Of a stretch of DNA of 64,000 bases, positions 1 through 59,118 are shown in pieces. The stretch spans positions 4,718,201 to 4,782,200 of the forward strand of contig NC_135552.1 of assembly GCF_964340395.1 (NCBI RefSeq), read 5' to 3'. The notes under the pieces are model-generated. The model was not told the DNA's origin. It ran no database searches and saw only the letters and a program-made list of their open reading frames with translations. The stretch comes from Glandiceps talaboti. Lineage: Eukaryota > Hemichordata > Enteropneusta > Spengelidae. Position numbers and translations under genes: made by a program. Each line of letters opens with the position of its first letter. The stretch's first letter is position 1.

Positions 1-214
1 GGACAGATAGACTTTACTGTGAGCTATTGTTCACTTTGTGTTAGAACTTAGAGAATGTTTCCAAGCAGCCACAAAGAGAGATAATTAAAGTGTCACTGAC
101 ATGCATTTATTACATTTTGTCCATAACATTTTAATGATTTAATGCGATCAATAAAACTATAAAAAATTCTGTACATCCCTTTATGGCTGAAGAGAGAAAT
201 CTGTCATCATGTAA

Positions 215-812
215 TTAATATTTCTTGATCTGCCATATCAGCCCAGTACTTTTGAAATTAAATATTCTTGAACAAAAAGTCACATTTTTATTCCGCATTT
301 CCATATCACTGATGGGATCATCATGTAATGAACAATTCTTAATCTACACACCTCTAAGAACATTCCCACCAACTTTGAGACCAATCTGCCCTGTAGTTTT
401 TGAGTTTGAGTTGTTTTACAAGAATTTTCATTTTTTGACCCAAATCGCACACCTATAATGCGATCATTTTATTTTGAACAATTTCCCAACTAGACACCAC
501 AACCCTGCCAAATACCAAGTCAATCCGTCAGTTTTTTTTTTGTTTAGCCCCCCCCCCCCCCACACACATGCATACATGCATGCATACATACATACATACA
601 TACATACATACATACATTCATACATACATACATACATACATACACACATGCATACATGCATGCATACATACATACATACATACATACATACATTCATACA
701 TGCATGCATACATACATACAGACAGACATATAAAATGCTAGACACAGACAAACAGACAGACACCACATCATGCCTATAGCACTACTGAACATCAGATCAG
801 TTGTGCTAAAAA
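215..812 (+). mobile_element. Dispersed repeat A, copy 1 (pearl/Helitron-like, non-autonomous)
   Basis: Aligns by eye with 47540-48001 on the same strand: the same ordered landmarks occur (CATATCACTGATGG, ATCATCATGT, CAATTTCCCAACTAGACACC, CTATAGCACTACTGAAC, TCAGTTGTGCTAAAA). An expanded C-run and CATA microsatellite (548-735) sits where copy 2 has CA and CAGA runs. Copy 1 lacks the 115-bp tandem units of copy 2 or has lost them. No coding capacity. Confidence 0.6.
548..735. repeat. Poly-C plus (CATA)n microsatellite
   Basis: A run of C at about 548-560 is followed by CACACA and interrupted CATA tetranucleotide repeats with CATG and CATT variants to about 717, then short CAGA units. It is embedded in repeat A copy 1. 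Confidence 0.95.
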
Positions 813-817
813 TACAC

Positions 818-1265
818 TGACCATGATTGACTGACTAATAGTTGACTGATTACAGACATGAATGACTAAAAACAGAAAACTCATTACTCATTAGTGATTG
901 ACTAACTAGACTTACTGACAAAAAAAATAACTCATTGACTGACTAAAACAGTTGACTGAGTGATTGGCTAGTGACTTTCTGATCACAGACACAAACAATT
1001 ATAACTTGACTGGTTGACTGACTACCAATAGTACCATGAATAATGGTTTGCTAACTGACCAGCTGACTAGCTGAAAGATATAGGACAGTCTACAAATTAT
1101 TAAATATCAACTATTTGTATCATTCTATAAACTGAGTGACTGATTGTTTAACTAACCAAAGATTGCAAAACCTATCTACTAATTGACTAATTACTAACTC
1201 ACTAACTGAAAAACAAACTAATCTATTGACTATACCATCAAACTGGCTAACTGATGAGGTATAAA
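818..1265. repeat. Degenerate GACT/ACTAA-type simple repeat
   Basis: Recurring TTGACTGACTAA, GACTAACT and ACTGACTA words run through this stretch with many interruptions. It looks like an old tetranucleotide repeat that has decayed. 1266-1526 shows nothing recognisable. Confidence 0.55.
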
Positions 1266-1526
1266 GAAATGAGAAAATAAACAGACAAGCCTTATAGATG
1301 TGGGCTATAGTAAATAATGCAAAACAAGCATTCTCCTTCATCAGATTTCAACCAGATTGAAGCAACACATAATGCGAAAGTAACTCTCACACTAGTTTTA
1401 ACTAGAATCTCTTCAGTGGTGCATACTCACCATAGAAGTTCAAAATGGTCTTTATAGCTATCAACATCTAGGGTAAGATATAATAGGTGCGGTATACTTA
1501 AATAATAAGTACCATTATATTCATAC

Positions 1527-4500
1527 AGTGTCCACCTAGCTGTATAAAGGCAACACATGATGAGACAGAAACACGACCTGTAGTTGAAATATTTTTTCAG
1601 TGATGGATACCTACCTACCACACAGTGGTATTTTCAAAACAGTCCACCTAGCTGTAAGGCAAGATATGATGGGAGAGAAACACTACTTTGAGTTGAAATA
1701 CTTCTTCAGTGATGAATACCTACCTACCATATAATGGTATTTTCAAAACAGTCCACCTAGCTGTAAGGCAAGATATGATGGGAGAGAAACACTACTTTGA
1801 GTTGAAATACTTCTTCAGTGATGAATACCTACCTACCATATAATGGTACTTTGAAAACAGTCCACCTAGCTGTAAGGCAAGATATGATGGGAGAGAAACA
1901 CTACCTTGAGTTGAAATATTTCTTCAGTGTTGGATACCTACCTACCATATAATGGTATTTTCAAAACAGTCCACCTAGCTGTAAGGCAAGATATGATGGG
2001 ATAGAAACACTACTTTGAGATGAAATATTTCTTCTGTGATGGATACCTACCTACCACACAGTGGTATTTTAAAAATAGTCCACCTAGCTGTAAGGCAAGA
2101 TATGATGGGAGAGAAACACTACTTTGAGTTGAAATATTTCTTCAGTGATGAATACCTACCTACCATATAATGGTACTTTGAAAACAGTCCACCTAGCTGT
2201 AAGGCAAGATATGATGGGATAGATACACTACATTTGTACTTTGAGTTGAAATATTTCTTCAGTGATGGATACCTACCTACCACACAGTGGTATTTTCAAA
2301 ACAGTCCACCTAGCTGTAAGGCAAGATATGATGAGAGAGAAATTTACACTTTGAGATGAAATATTTCTTCTGTGATGGATACCTACCTACCACACAGTGG
2401 TATTTTCAAAACAGTCCACCTAGCTGTAAGGAAAGATATGATGAGAGAGAAACACTTTGAGTTGAAATATTTCTTCAGTGATGGATACCTACCTACCAAA
2501 TAATGGTATTTTCAAAACAGTCCACCTAGCTGTAAGGCAAGATATGATGGGAGAGAAACACTACTTTGAGTTGAAATATTTCTTTAGTGATGGATACATA
2601 TATACCTACCACACAGTGGTATTTTCAAAACAGTCCACCTAGCTGTAAGGCAAGATATGATGGGAGAGAAACGCTACCTTCAGTTGAAATATTTCTTCAG
2701 TGATGGATACCTACCTACCACACAGTGGTATTTTCAAAACAGTCCACCTAGCTGTAAGGAAAGATATGATGAGAGAGAAACACTTTGAGTTGAAATATTT
2801 CTTCAGTGATGGATACCTACCTACCAAATAATGGTATTTTCAAAACAGTCCACCTAGCTGTAAGGCAAGATATGATGGGAGAGAAACACTACTTTGAGTT
2901 GAAATATTTCTTTAGTGATGGATACCTACCTACCACACAGTGGTATTTTCAAAACAGTCCACCTAGCTGTAAGGCAAGATATGATGGGAGAGAAACGCTA
3001 CCTTGAGTTGAAATATTTCTTCAGTGATGGATACCTACCTACCACACAGTGGTATTTTCAAAACAGTCCACCTAGCTGTAAGGCAAGATATGATGGGAGA
3101 GAAACGCTACCTTGAGTTGAAATATTTCTTCAGTGATGGATACCTACCTACCACACAGTGGTATTTTCAACACAGTCCACCTAGCTGTAACGCAAGATAT
3201 GATGGGAGAAAAACACTACTTTGAGTTGAAATATTTCTTTAGTGATGGATACCTACCTACCGCACAGTGGTATTTTCAAAACAGTCCACCTAGCTGTAAG
3301 GCAAGATATGATGGGAGAGAAACGCTACCTTGAGTTGAAATACTTCTTCAGTGATGGATACCTACCTACCACACAGTGGTATTTTCAAGACAGTCCACCT
3401 AGCTGTAAGGCAAGATATGATGGGAGAGAAACACTACTTTGAGATGAAATATTTCTTCAGTGATGGATACCTACCTACCACACAGTGGTATTTTCAAAAC
3501 AGTCCACCGAGCTCTAAGGCAATTAAGATATGATGGGAGAGAAACACTACCTTGAGTTGAAATATTTCTTCAGTGATGGATACCTACTTACTGCATATTG
3601 GAATTACCAAAACAGTCCACCTAGCTGTAAGGCAAGATATGATGAGAGAGAAACACTACCTTGAGATGAAATATTTCTTCAGTGATGGATACCTAAACCT
3701 ACCAAACAGTGGTATTTTCAACACAGTCCACCTAGCTGTAACGCAAGATATGATGGGAGAGAAACACTACTTTGAGACGAAATATTTCTTCAGTGTTGGA
3801 TACCTACCTACCACACAGTGGTACTTTGAAAACAGTCCACCTAGCTGTAAGGCAAGATATGATGGGAGAGAAACGCTACTTTGAGATGAAATATTTCTTC
3901 AGTGATGGATACCTACCTACCTACTGCATATTGGAAATACAAAAACACTGTCTACCTAGCTGTAAGGCAAGATATGATGGGAGAGAAACACTATCTTCAG
4001 TTGAAATATTTCTTCAGTGATGGATACCTACCTACCGTATAATGGTATTTTCAGAACAGTCCACCTAGCTGTTATGCAAGATATGATGGGAGAGAAAGAC
4101 TACCTTGAGTTAAAATATTTCTTCAGTTATGGATACTTACCTATCACACACTGGTATTTTCAAAACAATCCACCTAGCTGTAAGGCAAGATATGATGAGA
4201 GAGAAACACTACTTTGAGATGAAATATTTCTTCAGTGATGGATACCGGATACCTACCTACCACACAGTGGAATTTTCAAAACAGTCCACCTAGCTGTAAG
4301 GCAAGATATGATGAGATGGAAACACTACCTTGACTTCACATATTTCTTCAGTGATGGATACCTACCTACCACATAGTGGTATTTTCATAATGGTCCACCT
4401 AGCTGTAAGGCAAGATATGATGGGAGAGAAACACTACGTTGAGTTGAAATATTTCTTCAGTGATGGATACCTACCTACCATGGTATATTTGAAATAGTCC

Positions 4501-4535
4501 AACTAGCTGTAAGGCAAGATATGATGGGAGAGATG
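1527..4535. repeat. 109-bp minisatellite, about 28 units
   Basis: Units carry the landmark GTCCACCTAGCTGTAAGGCA, seen at 1529, 1639, 1750 and so on to 4497, most spaced 109 bp, with occasional indel units (109-120). Adjacent units share variants (for example ACTTTGAGTTG against ACCTTGAGTTG; CACACAGTGG against CATATAATGG), indicating local duplication and conversion. The regularly staggered 60-66-residue ORFs here arise because 109 is not a multiple of 3; they are not genes. Confidence 0.97.
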
Positions 4536-4570
4536 AATTAATTTGACTCGGTATAAGAATTATTAAGATA

Positions 4571-4732
<162 letters not shown>

Positions 4733-5969
4733 ACAGTGTTGATAAGTCATTAAAAACATTTTTGCAAGGGTTAAAATTTGTGAAATATAAAGCATTGAAA
4801 ATTGAGCCTCAATGTAGAATGTGCCTCAAATTTAAAGTGTTTAAGATTTTACAGACTATACCCATTCTCAGTTAGTGTCACCATAGTAACATTTTAAATA
4901 GCGGTCAGAAAGTTATTAAACATGTACCCTGTAAATTTGTTTTATTATTTCAAAAGGATGGGGAATATATGTTCCTATGACTATGTTTGGAGAGATTTTT
5001 AAGAAGTTTGATTTTTATTCCGAAGGCACATTGCTGAATTGTTGTTTTTATTTGTTCTTGTAAAATGTATTAAATTGTTGCCTGAATTCATTTTTAAAGG
5101 AGAAGTGGCTACCCCTTTACTTTTAATATTTATATACATTTTAACAGATGTATGCTGCAACCCAATCGAAATCAAAGTTAATCGCAACAATGTTTAAATA
5201 TAAGCACAAAATGTAACAACTTTTGCATCTGCTGAAATGCAAAATGAAAACAACAAAAAACATTAAAACAAAACAAATGTATAAACTCGAATAAAAGCAC
5301 AAATGTCATGACAAGATGTAATAACTAAAAAACTACATTATCATTTTGAAAATACGAAAGTGTCCGTAGCTATAGTTACAATACGTAAACAGAAAACTGT
5401 AAAAAAAAAAAATTTGCTTTCGTGCGTTTTATCGTGCTGTGGTTGTAACTTGTATATATGATTTATGTCGCAATAAAAATAAGAAATAACTAGATGGATA
5501 TATATATATCATTTTAGAGTTGGGAAACTGTACGGTTTCCAACATTTTAGGTATGATTTAATAAATAAATTCATCAATCTAGAACATCGTGCGTGATGAT
5601 TGTGAAGGCTGAAATTGTAGCGTTATTTTGTGAATGCAATCCCAGGAATAATACAATTTTGAAAAGAGTTGATAAACCAAAAAATAACGCTACAATTTTT
5701 ACACTTTTGGTGATCAGTCTACAGATTTCAAGTAAGCCATCGAGTCCTGAAGACATATTTTTGCCAGATATTTAACACTAAACGTTCCTAAATTACATCA
5801 TTTGAAGAAAAGCCCCGTATCGTGTGCGTGTGTACACGTTCATTGAAATAGAACATTACACATACAGACCGTTACGTTTCAAATAAATACATTGTAATTT
5901 GTATACTTTTAAAAACTTGGTTTACTTCTTGTAACTATTAGTAAATTTGACAAGATGATAACAATAATC
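4733..5969. other. Intergenic AT-rich stretch, one perfect X-box
   Basis: No gene, repeat or RNA recognised. It holds a perfect RFX X-box match GTCACCATAGTAAC at 4877-4890 (GTNRCC-N2-RGYAAC). Confidence 0.4.
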
Positions 5970-5975
5970 ACTTAC

Positions 5976-6260
5976 CGTGATGTTGTTTGACGACTGTATT
6001 TGCAGTAATACGCCGGATTGGTGTGCATCGTAGCGACGTGCATGCACGTAGTCATTGACAGATGGGCGGGTGACACAAGAATACACTATTCTCGTTGCTC
6101 TTGACGACGCACACTTTGGACATTCTCTTTTTTAGGACAGTGGCGGCGCTCTTCTATGTTTTGAAATTATGTTGGCAGCGGCTGACGATGTAGCTAGCAA
6201 GACGCAGCACAGCTCGTTTCGTGCCAAGTTCAATGTTGACATTGTTTACCATTACTGCAT
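5976..6260 (-). promoter_or_regulatory. CpG-richer patch; possible promoter and first exon of a neighbouring minus-strand gene
   Basis: CpG words are dense here compared with the surroundings. On the minus strand a consensus donor GTAAGTG (5969-5975) closes a short open stretch starting at an ATG near 6058 (MTTCMHVATMHTNPAYYCKY then SRQTTS), preceded by an in-frame TAG. On the plus strand a 36-codon ORF (MLAAADDVASKTQHSSFRAK at its start) opens near 6170. Neither peptide is recognised. This is a promoter guess, not a gene call. Confidence 0.28.
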
Positions 6261-6299
6261 GTTAGAACGGTATCCTACATAATAATTACCGAACACTTT

Positions 6300-7990
6300 C
6301 TAAATTGCGCAAAAAGTGTAAATAAACCTCAATAAAGACTGCAGTAGTTTTGTATAGTAGCTAAAAACTCAAAAATGTTTAGTTCATATGTTGCCACACT
6401 CTTTATTTTTTTCTCTGCTGTCATTTTAATTTCTTTCCGTTGAATTTTATTTTTGTTCCCTTTATTCCTCGTAAACTGCCATTTTGTTGTTGTAGCGTTA
6501 ATAATTGTATTATTAATGGTAATATTGATTACATAAAAGCTACATACATGTACACCTTTTCATTTTGACCCCTGGGTCACCATGTATATTATGGTTGAAT
6601 AGACCAATATTATTTTTAGTTTAAATATATAATATTACGATATTTAGAAGTAGTTGGATTGGCTCTGTGTTATAGGTAGACATTTGCCTTGAACTTGTGG
6701 AGAGGAAATTTCGCTTTTTAATCTGTTGTATACTGACAAATACACTTGAACGCTACTCCAGGAAATAAAGGCATTTTCATGACCTTTGGGTTCTGAAGAG
6801 TCAAGTCATGGTTTTACATCACCTACATTACGTATGATTTCAGAGAAAGGTCAATTTGAAGTTGTCCCTCATCTTTGCTATTGGCCATATTGCCTCATGG
6901 AAGTCAGCAGAAATGTGTATACAACGATTGAACAATTAATATTCAAGAAGTGTTATTAGCTTCTCATTTTTACCCTCAGTTGTTCAACCATTGCATAAAC
7001 ATCTCTGCTGACTCCCATCATCCAATGTTGGTCAAATGGTTTGAGTGCTAGCTTGGAATCTGCAAGTTATCAGTTTGCATCATGCCCACTGCTAGCGCTG
7101 TTTCTGAATGGCTGAAATCCATAGGTAAGGTTTAAATACTGATTGGGCACTATACAGTCCAGCTTCCAGCTGTATAAGTGGGATCCTGGTAGGACACATA
7201 TTGTTACATGAATGCTTTAATCCCATGCACTTACAGATGCTGCAATGGATTATACGCTCCCTAGGGAGTTGAAGTATAGCAAGCCATTGTGCCGTTATAG
7301 GGCCATGCATATGGTAATAATTGTCAAACAATTTGAACAGACAGGAAAACCACTGCAATAATTTACACTTCTATCAGTTTGGCTCCCAAGAATAATTTGT
7401 GGAATTTATGAGATATTTAGGAATCACCAAAATGTAGTTATGGCTTTTGCCCGTAAAAATACTGCTGCTGTCTCAACAAACACAAATGATACTTTGTAAC
7501 AATTTCTATCATAAAAATTGTTTATTTACCAATAAAACAAGACAAAGACAAAATGACATAACATTCTAGATAACTGCTTTCAAACCCTTTGCCTTCACAT
7601 CTTTTCACTTTCAATTGTATTCTTGTGTCCCAGATCAGGTTAAAAGAAAGGCAAAAAAACGGCAAAAGATGACATAAAAACAAAAATCTCAAACAAACTT
7701 GCTGCATAAAAATCAACCACTGAACTTTTTACAATGTATTTGGTAGACAGTAACCTCTTTGTTTTCTTGTACACATACAGTAGCAAGGCTAAACAGCCAA
7801 AATGTCTAATTACAAAAGAAAGGCACAGATTTGTTTCACTTCTATTTTCAAGGATTGTCTCCTTTCCCTTCTTGCTGAGTTTTACGTAAGCTTTTTATCT
7901 ACTCTAGTATTTGAAAGGATATTATTTTATTGTAAATTCCAGTGAACAGGACAGTTTTAACACAATGAAAGTGTGTGTGCATTTTTATTA
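6300..7990. other. Intergenic, no feature recognised
   Basis: AT-rich sequence without a supported gene. 7130-7350 has a less AT-rich, possibly dispersed-element character (CTCCCTAGGGAGTTGAAGTA), but no second copy occurs in this window. Confidence 0.4.
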
Positions 7991-7993
7991 AGT

Positions 7994-8308
7994 ATCAATG
8001 AAACTGTTCGCAAACTTGTTAACCATCAATGAAACTGTTTGCAAACTTGTTAACCTTCACAATTCGCAACAAACTTGTTAACCTTCCCTCCCAATGAAAC
8101 TGTTCACAAACTTGTTAACCATCCCAATGAAACTGTTCGCAAACTTGTTAACCATCAATGAAACTGTTTGCAAACTTGTTAACCTTCCCAATTCGCAAAC
8201 TTGTTAACCTTCCCTATGAAACTGTTTGCAAACTTGTTAACTATCCCAAAGAAACTTTGCAAACTTGTTAACCTTCCCGATGAAACTATCATCAATCCTG
8301 TTAACCAT
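7994..8308. repeat. Minisatellite, irregular 24-35-bp units
   Basis: About ten units built on GAAACTGTTYGCAAACTTGT followed by TAACC and a short spacer; unit length varies by small indels. Confidence 0.9.
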
Positions 8309-9882
8309 CACAACACTGTCCTACAACATGTAAACACAAAATGGTGCCATGCCCTTTGTTGATAGCTGAGCAACCTGTTCCTCACTTTTGCCTCACACAA
8401 GATAGCAGACATTTGCCCCAAAAGTTACAAACACAAATCTGTACTATAACTATAATTAGTTACGCAACATTCGGCACTTGGGTACAGTGTCTACATTCGT
8501 AGTTGCTATTATTTTGACAAAATAAGCTCAGTTCCTAGTTCACTTAAAAAGAAGATGCACTGAACATAAAGCCATAATATCTCAACCTTTTACAATATTT
8601 AAATAAAATTTAATAGCTTACACGTCACAGAAACAGTTGTGAACAGAGTGACAAATGCATACAAAAAACATGACATATGCATGAATAGAATCATTGTACT
8701 GGCACCCCTCCCTATCTCTTGATAGATTCAAAATTACCTTGTACAGATTTTATACTATAGATCTAAAAACTTTGACAGTGCATTGTATGTCATCTCATCT
8801 CATTTTATTATGCAAATGAGATATTAATATACAAGCCATAACAAATTATACAAATAGATATTACTGTCAAGTTATATAAACTTGATAACGCTACTCAGAT
8901 ATCACTTGTTTGTAATAATTGGGCAAAAGAAGTCACGTTTCCATTTTTTGTTTACCAAACACATTGTATTCAGATTTGATGGTCTATGTTATACCAGCAA
9001 TGTAAGGGGTGCTTCACTCCTAATATGTTAATGGAATGCAAATTACAATTAATATTCGTGCAAAGCAAATGACCACTAATTTGACTATGATCCCATTACA
9101 TCTGGAAGCATCTGCATGGTATGTTGTATTAGATTAAGTAGATCTTTTTCAGTTTGCACTTGCATACATGTACATAAATATACAATGATTGATAAACACA
9201 AATTTCATTCACATGGAAAGACATTAGCAAACCTATGGCGCAAAGGAACAAAATAGAAACAATTCAGAAAAAGAGAAAAAACAAACAATAAAAATACTCT
9301 TTCACTTGAATGATTTAAGCTTCTCCATTTCAGTTCTCAGTACTATTGAGAAAATAGTCTAGGAATGGTCATGATGACACTTGGTATTTCAATAATGATA
9401 ATAATAGATAACAACACTATCTCTCTTTGGTGTTGAACCAAATGAACAACAGTCATTAAAATCTACATGTCTGGCCCACAAGGTTCATTGTCAGAATTCT
9501 GTTTTTGAAATTTAAATAGCTAGTACTGTAAACAAATAACTACTGTACTTTTCGGCTTTTTTATAATCTGGGTAGTATGTCTCCATAACCATGCAAGGTC
9601 ACATGAATGGCAAATAAAAATTTCCTGCGTTCCCAATGGAACATTTTATTTTCTCACTGAAAAGAGATAAAGTAGTTCTTTTTAATATCTTCCCGCTGCC
9701 ACAAATCATGGTGCCTATCTTTGATAAGTTTAGTTTCACATCTGAAGGATATTCTTTTTGCTAATGTTGGGAAACCATGGTAACAGAAAATGGGAAGTCA
9801 GGTAAAACTGGTATGGTTTCCCATATAGTGTACCATACGTTTGTCTGGGGAACCAAGGTAGATTTTACATAATACCACCCTT
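8309..9882. other. RFX4 downstream flank
   Basis: AT-rich with no gene seen. Contains ATGCAAAT octamers at 8810-8817 and 9036-9043, and the nearest perfect minus-strand AATAAA to the RFX4 stop (9645-9650), a possible distal poly(A) signal. Confidence 0.35.
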
Positions 9883-10090
9883 AACAAAACAGTGGTAGGG
9901 TACTCTGGTAACATAACAAAACAGTGGTAGGGTACTCTGGTAACATAACAGAACAGTGGTAGGGTACTCTGGTAACATAACAGAACAGTGGTTGGTTACC
10001 CTGGTAAAATATTGGGACTCAGGGAGATTTCACCTACACACCACCCTTAACAAAAACACTGGCAGGGTACCCTGGTAAAATGAATAGACC
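9883..10090. repeat. 32-bp minisatellite with ACTCTGGTAAC core
   Basis: Three near-identical 32-bp units (AACAAAACAGTGGTAGGGTA then CTCTGGTAACAT) followed by two or three diverged ones. The core resembles an RFX half-site (GGTAAC), and a diverged unit at 9995-10008 reads GTTACCCTGGTAAA. Confidence 0.9.
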
Positions 10091-10109
10091 CAAGTAGAGT
10101 TTACCTAGT

Positions 10110-11755
10110 TCCCACCCTTTTAACAAAACACTAATTGGGTGAAAACACAAACAAAACATCAGCCTCCTGTTCAGAGAAGAAATGACTCTTTCCTAAGAAA
10201 TAAAGTATTCCACTTATGGGATACCCTTGATTTGAAATCTACAAACTAGAATGTCACCGAGCAGAACATTCACTGACATTTCAGAACTAAAGTGTTCCTC
10301 CTTTTAAAAAATAACTTTTGTCAAATATCATTAAGATTAAGTGCTACCAAGATAAGAACTTCTTGTTTCAAAATTTACTATCTTTTCAATTTCTCATTTA
10401 AGGAAAACATCAAAAACATTTACAACACAAAATTTTTTTTTCAAAATGAATTACACGAAATAAATATATCTATTTCCTATGTTCACATCATATGGTGTCA
10501 TGGAATTTGGTGGTATCAAAATATACACAGAGATTATATATAATGTATAGTGTATGAAGTCGGCATGGACAAGATAAAGACAACTGTAGAGTAACTATAT
10601 TACAAATACCTTAGCTAACCTGTGACCACCATGTGAGGTATACAGCCAAGGAACGCGTGGGATACACATTTCGATGATCATATTAAATGGGGGGGGGGGG
10701 GGGGGGGGGGGGGGGGTTTTCGTAACAAAACACATTAGTGGCTATTTATGCTGCTATTAATCGATCATCTAAGGGTTACTACTGTCTCAGGGCTTACATC
10801 ATCTGTCAATTACTAAGTTACTGAACTATATGGGACTTGTTGATTCACTGACTTAAGTTTTGATGACCGGTTTTGCCCTTCATTGATTGAATTATCAATA
10901 TCTCTTTATGATTCATTCACTGATTTTTGGATCTAAATGATTCAAATTCAATCATGATTTTTGATTGAATGACTGTATGATATATAGTTTTGTCCTTATA
11001 CACTTTGAAGCCAGAACCATGTATGGCATCAATAATGGAATACAGAATACTCCTGGTCTATGGTAGACTCTACAAGTCTATCATAAAACCACCTCCTTCA
11101 GTTAAAGAAGGCTTTATACATGAGACCTGTACATTCAGATCTTTAATACTGTTGAAACTCTGAAATGCTGAAGTTATATTGTCGTTACCTATCTGTACTT
11201 GCAAGCCATGTATATACTAAATAATACTATATTTCTGAAAAAGGATAAACTGTTTTGGAGAGTCTGAGTTTGTGGCACACACACCATAGTCTGGATTTGG
11301 CAGTCTGAGTTAGTGTCCACTCAGATTGGAAGGAACACTTGGGCATAGTACTAACTTTACGAATGTTAATTATATCTATGAAGTATTTACAGTTAGCTGT
11401 AGCATCACCGAGTAGAAATATTTGATGTTATCAAGTAATGGGGATTCTTTGTACAAATGTTCTGATGGTCAAAATAATTCTGGAGTATTTTTATCAAATT
11501 GGCAGACCAAAAATGAGGCTGAAATATATATTCTAACCAAACAATTCACATGAAATGGACGTAAAAATCCAATATTTCTATAAATCTCATCTTTGTCTAG
11601 ACTGCATGCTCACCAAAATGATAAAATAATGTTGGCGGTATATTATTAGGTAAAGAAATAATGATGACAGAAAAAGTCAAAAGTTCATATATAAGTAGAT
11701 GATTAGATACAGACACATTGAACTATTCTGAATGTACTCCTTTCCTGGTTCAATT
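10110..11755. other. RFX4 downstream flank, nothing gene-like
   Basis: AT-rich sequence; the only striking item is the G28 run at 10689-10716. It could be part of a long RFX4 3'UTR, which cannot be settled from sequence. Confidence 0.3.
10689..10716. repeat. Poly-G run of 28
   Basis: Uninterrupted G28 on the plus strand, likely quadruplex-forming and unstable; sequencing length may be unreliable. Confidence 0.95.
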
Positions 11756-11846
11756 ATGCAAATCATCTAATCCGTTATGCAAATCATAAAATGTCATTTC
11801 ACATCATTTAATCAGTTATGCAAATCATCACATCAGTTATGCAAAT
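11756..11846 (+). promoter_or_regulatory. Cluster of four POU octamers (ATGCAAAT)
   Basis: Perfect ATGCAAAT at 11756-11763, 11777-11784, 11818-11825 and 11839-11846, starts spaced 21, 41 and 21 bp. The surrounding words (ATCAGTTATGCAAATCATCA) show it is a decayed 21-bp tandem repeat. It lies 0.6 kb downstream of the RFX4 stop. Factor binding is inference. Confidence 0.6.
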
Positions 11847-12405
11847 CAAGAAATAAGAAGTAGAGTTTTACCAAAAAAGTATCAGAAATTGAAATTTGCT
11901 GATTTGTCATGAAAAAAAAAATCTTAATGTACTCTACCTTGGAAAATGCATGCTTTGTATCAGATCAAAGTAATTTGAATGGCTAGGAAGAAAGCTGAGG
12001 GACGGACAACAGACAAACAACCAGTTCAATGACTAACAGTGAATATTTGAACTAAAACAATACAGAGCCTGCCATTACAATTTTTGGAGTTATTCCATTA
12101 GGATAAGATTCCATAACTTCCTGATAAAAAATAAAATAAAATGGCAATGACGAATGGCAAACCATTTCAGTCACTGGAATTTGTTACTTTGGGAAATTAG
12201 GTGGGATGGGATTGGAATATATTGTACAGCCATATGCAATGAATGCTTCATCTAGTTGTATCGAGTGATTGTCACTGCTCAATCAATTGCCACTTCATCA
12301 TCATATTATGACTTATTAAGTGATTCTACACAATAAGTATGTAGAGATGTGTTCCGCTGTAAGTCACCAGGCCACATAGTTCAATCATGTCTGACTGACA
12401 GCAGT

Positions 12406-59118
<46,713 letters not shown>

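Noticed and set aside
2806-4217. Ladder of overlapping ORFs of 60-103 residues with similar sequence
   Set aside because: They are the same 109-bp minisatellite read in rotating frames; starts are offset by exactly one unit and there is no codon structure.
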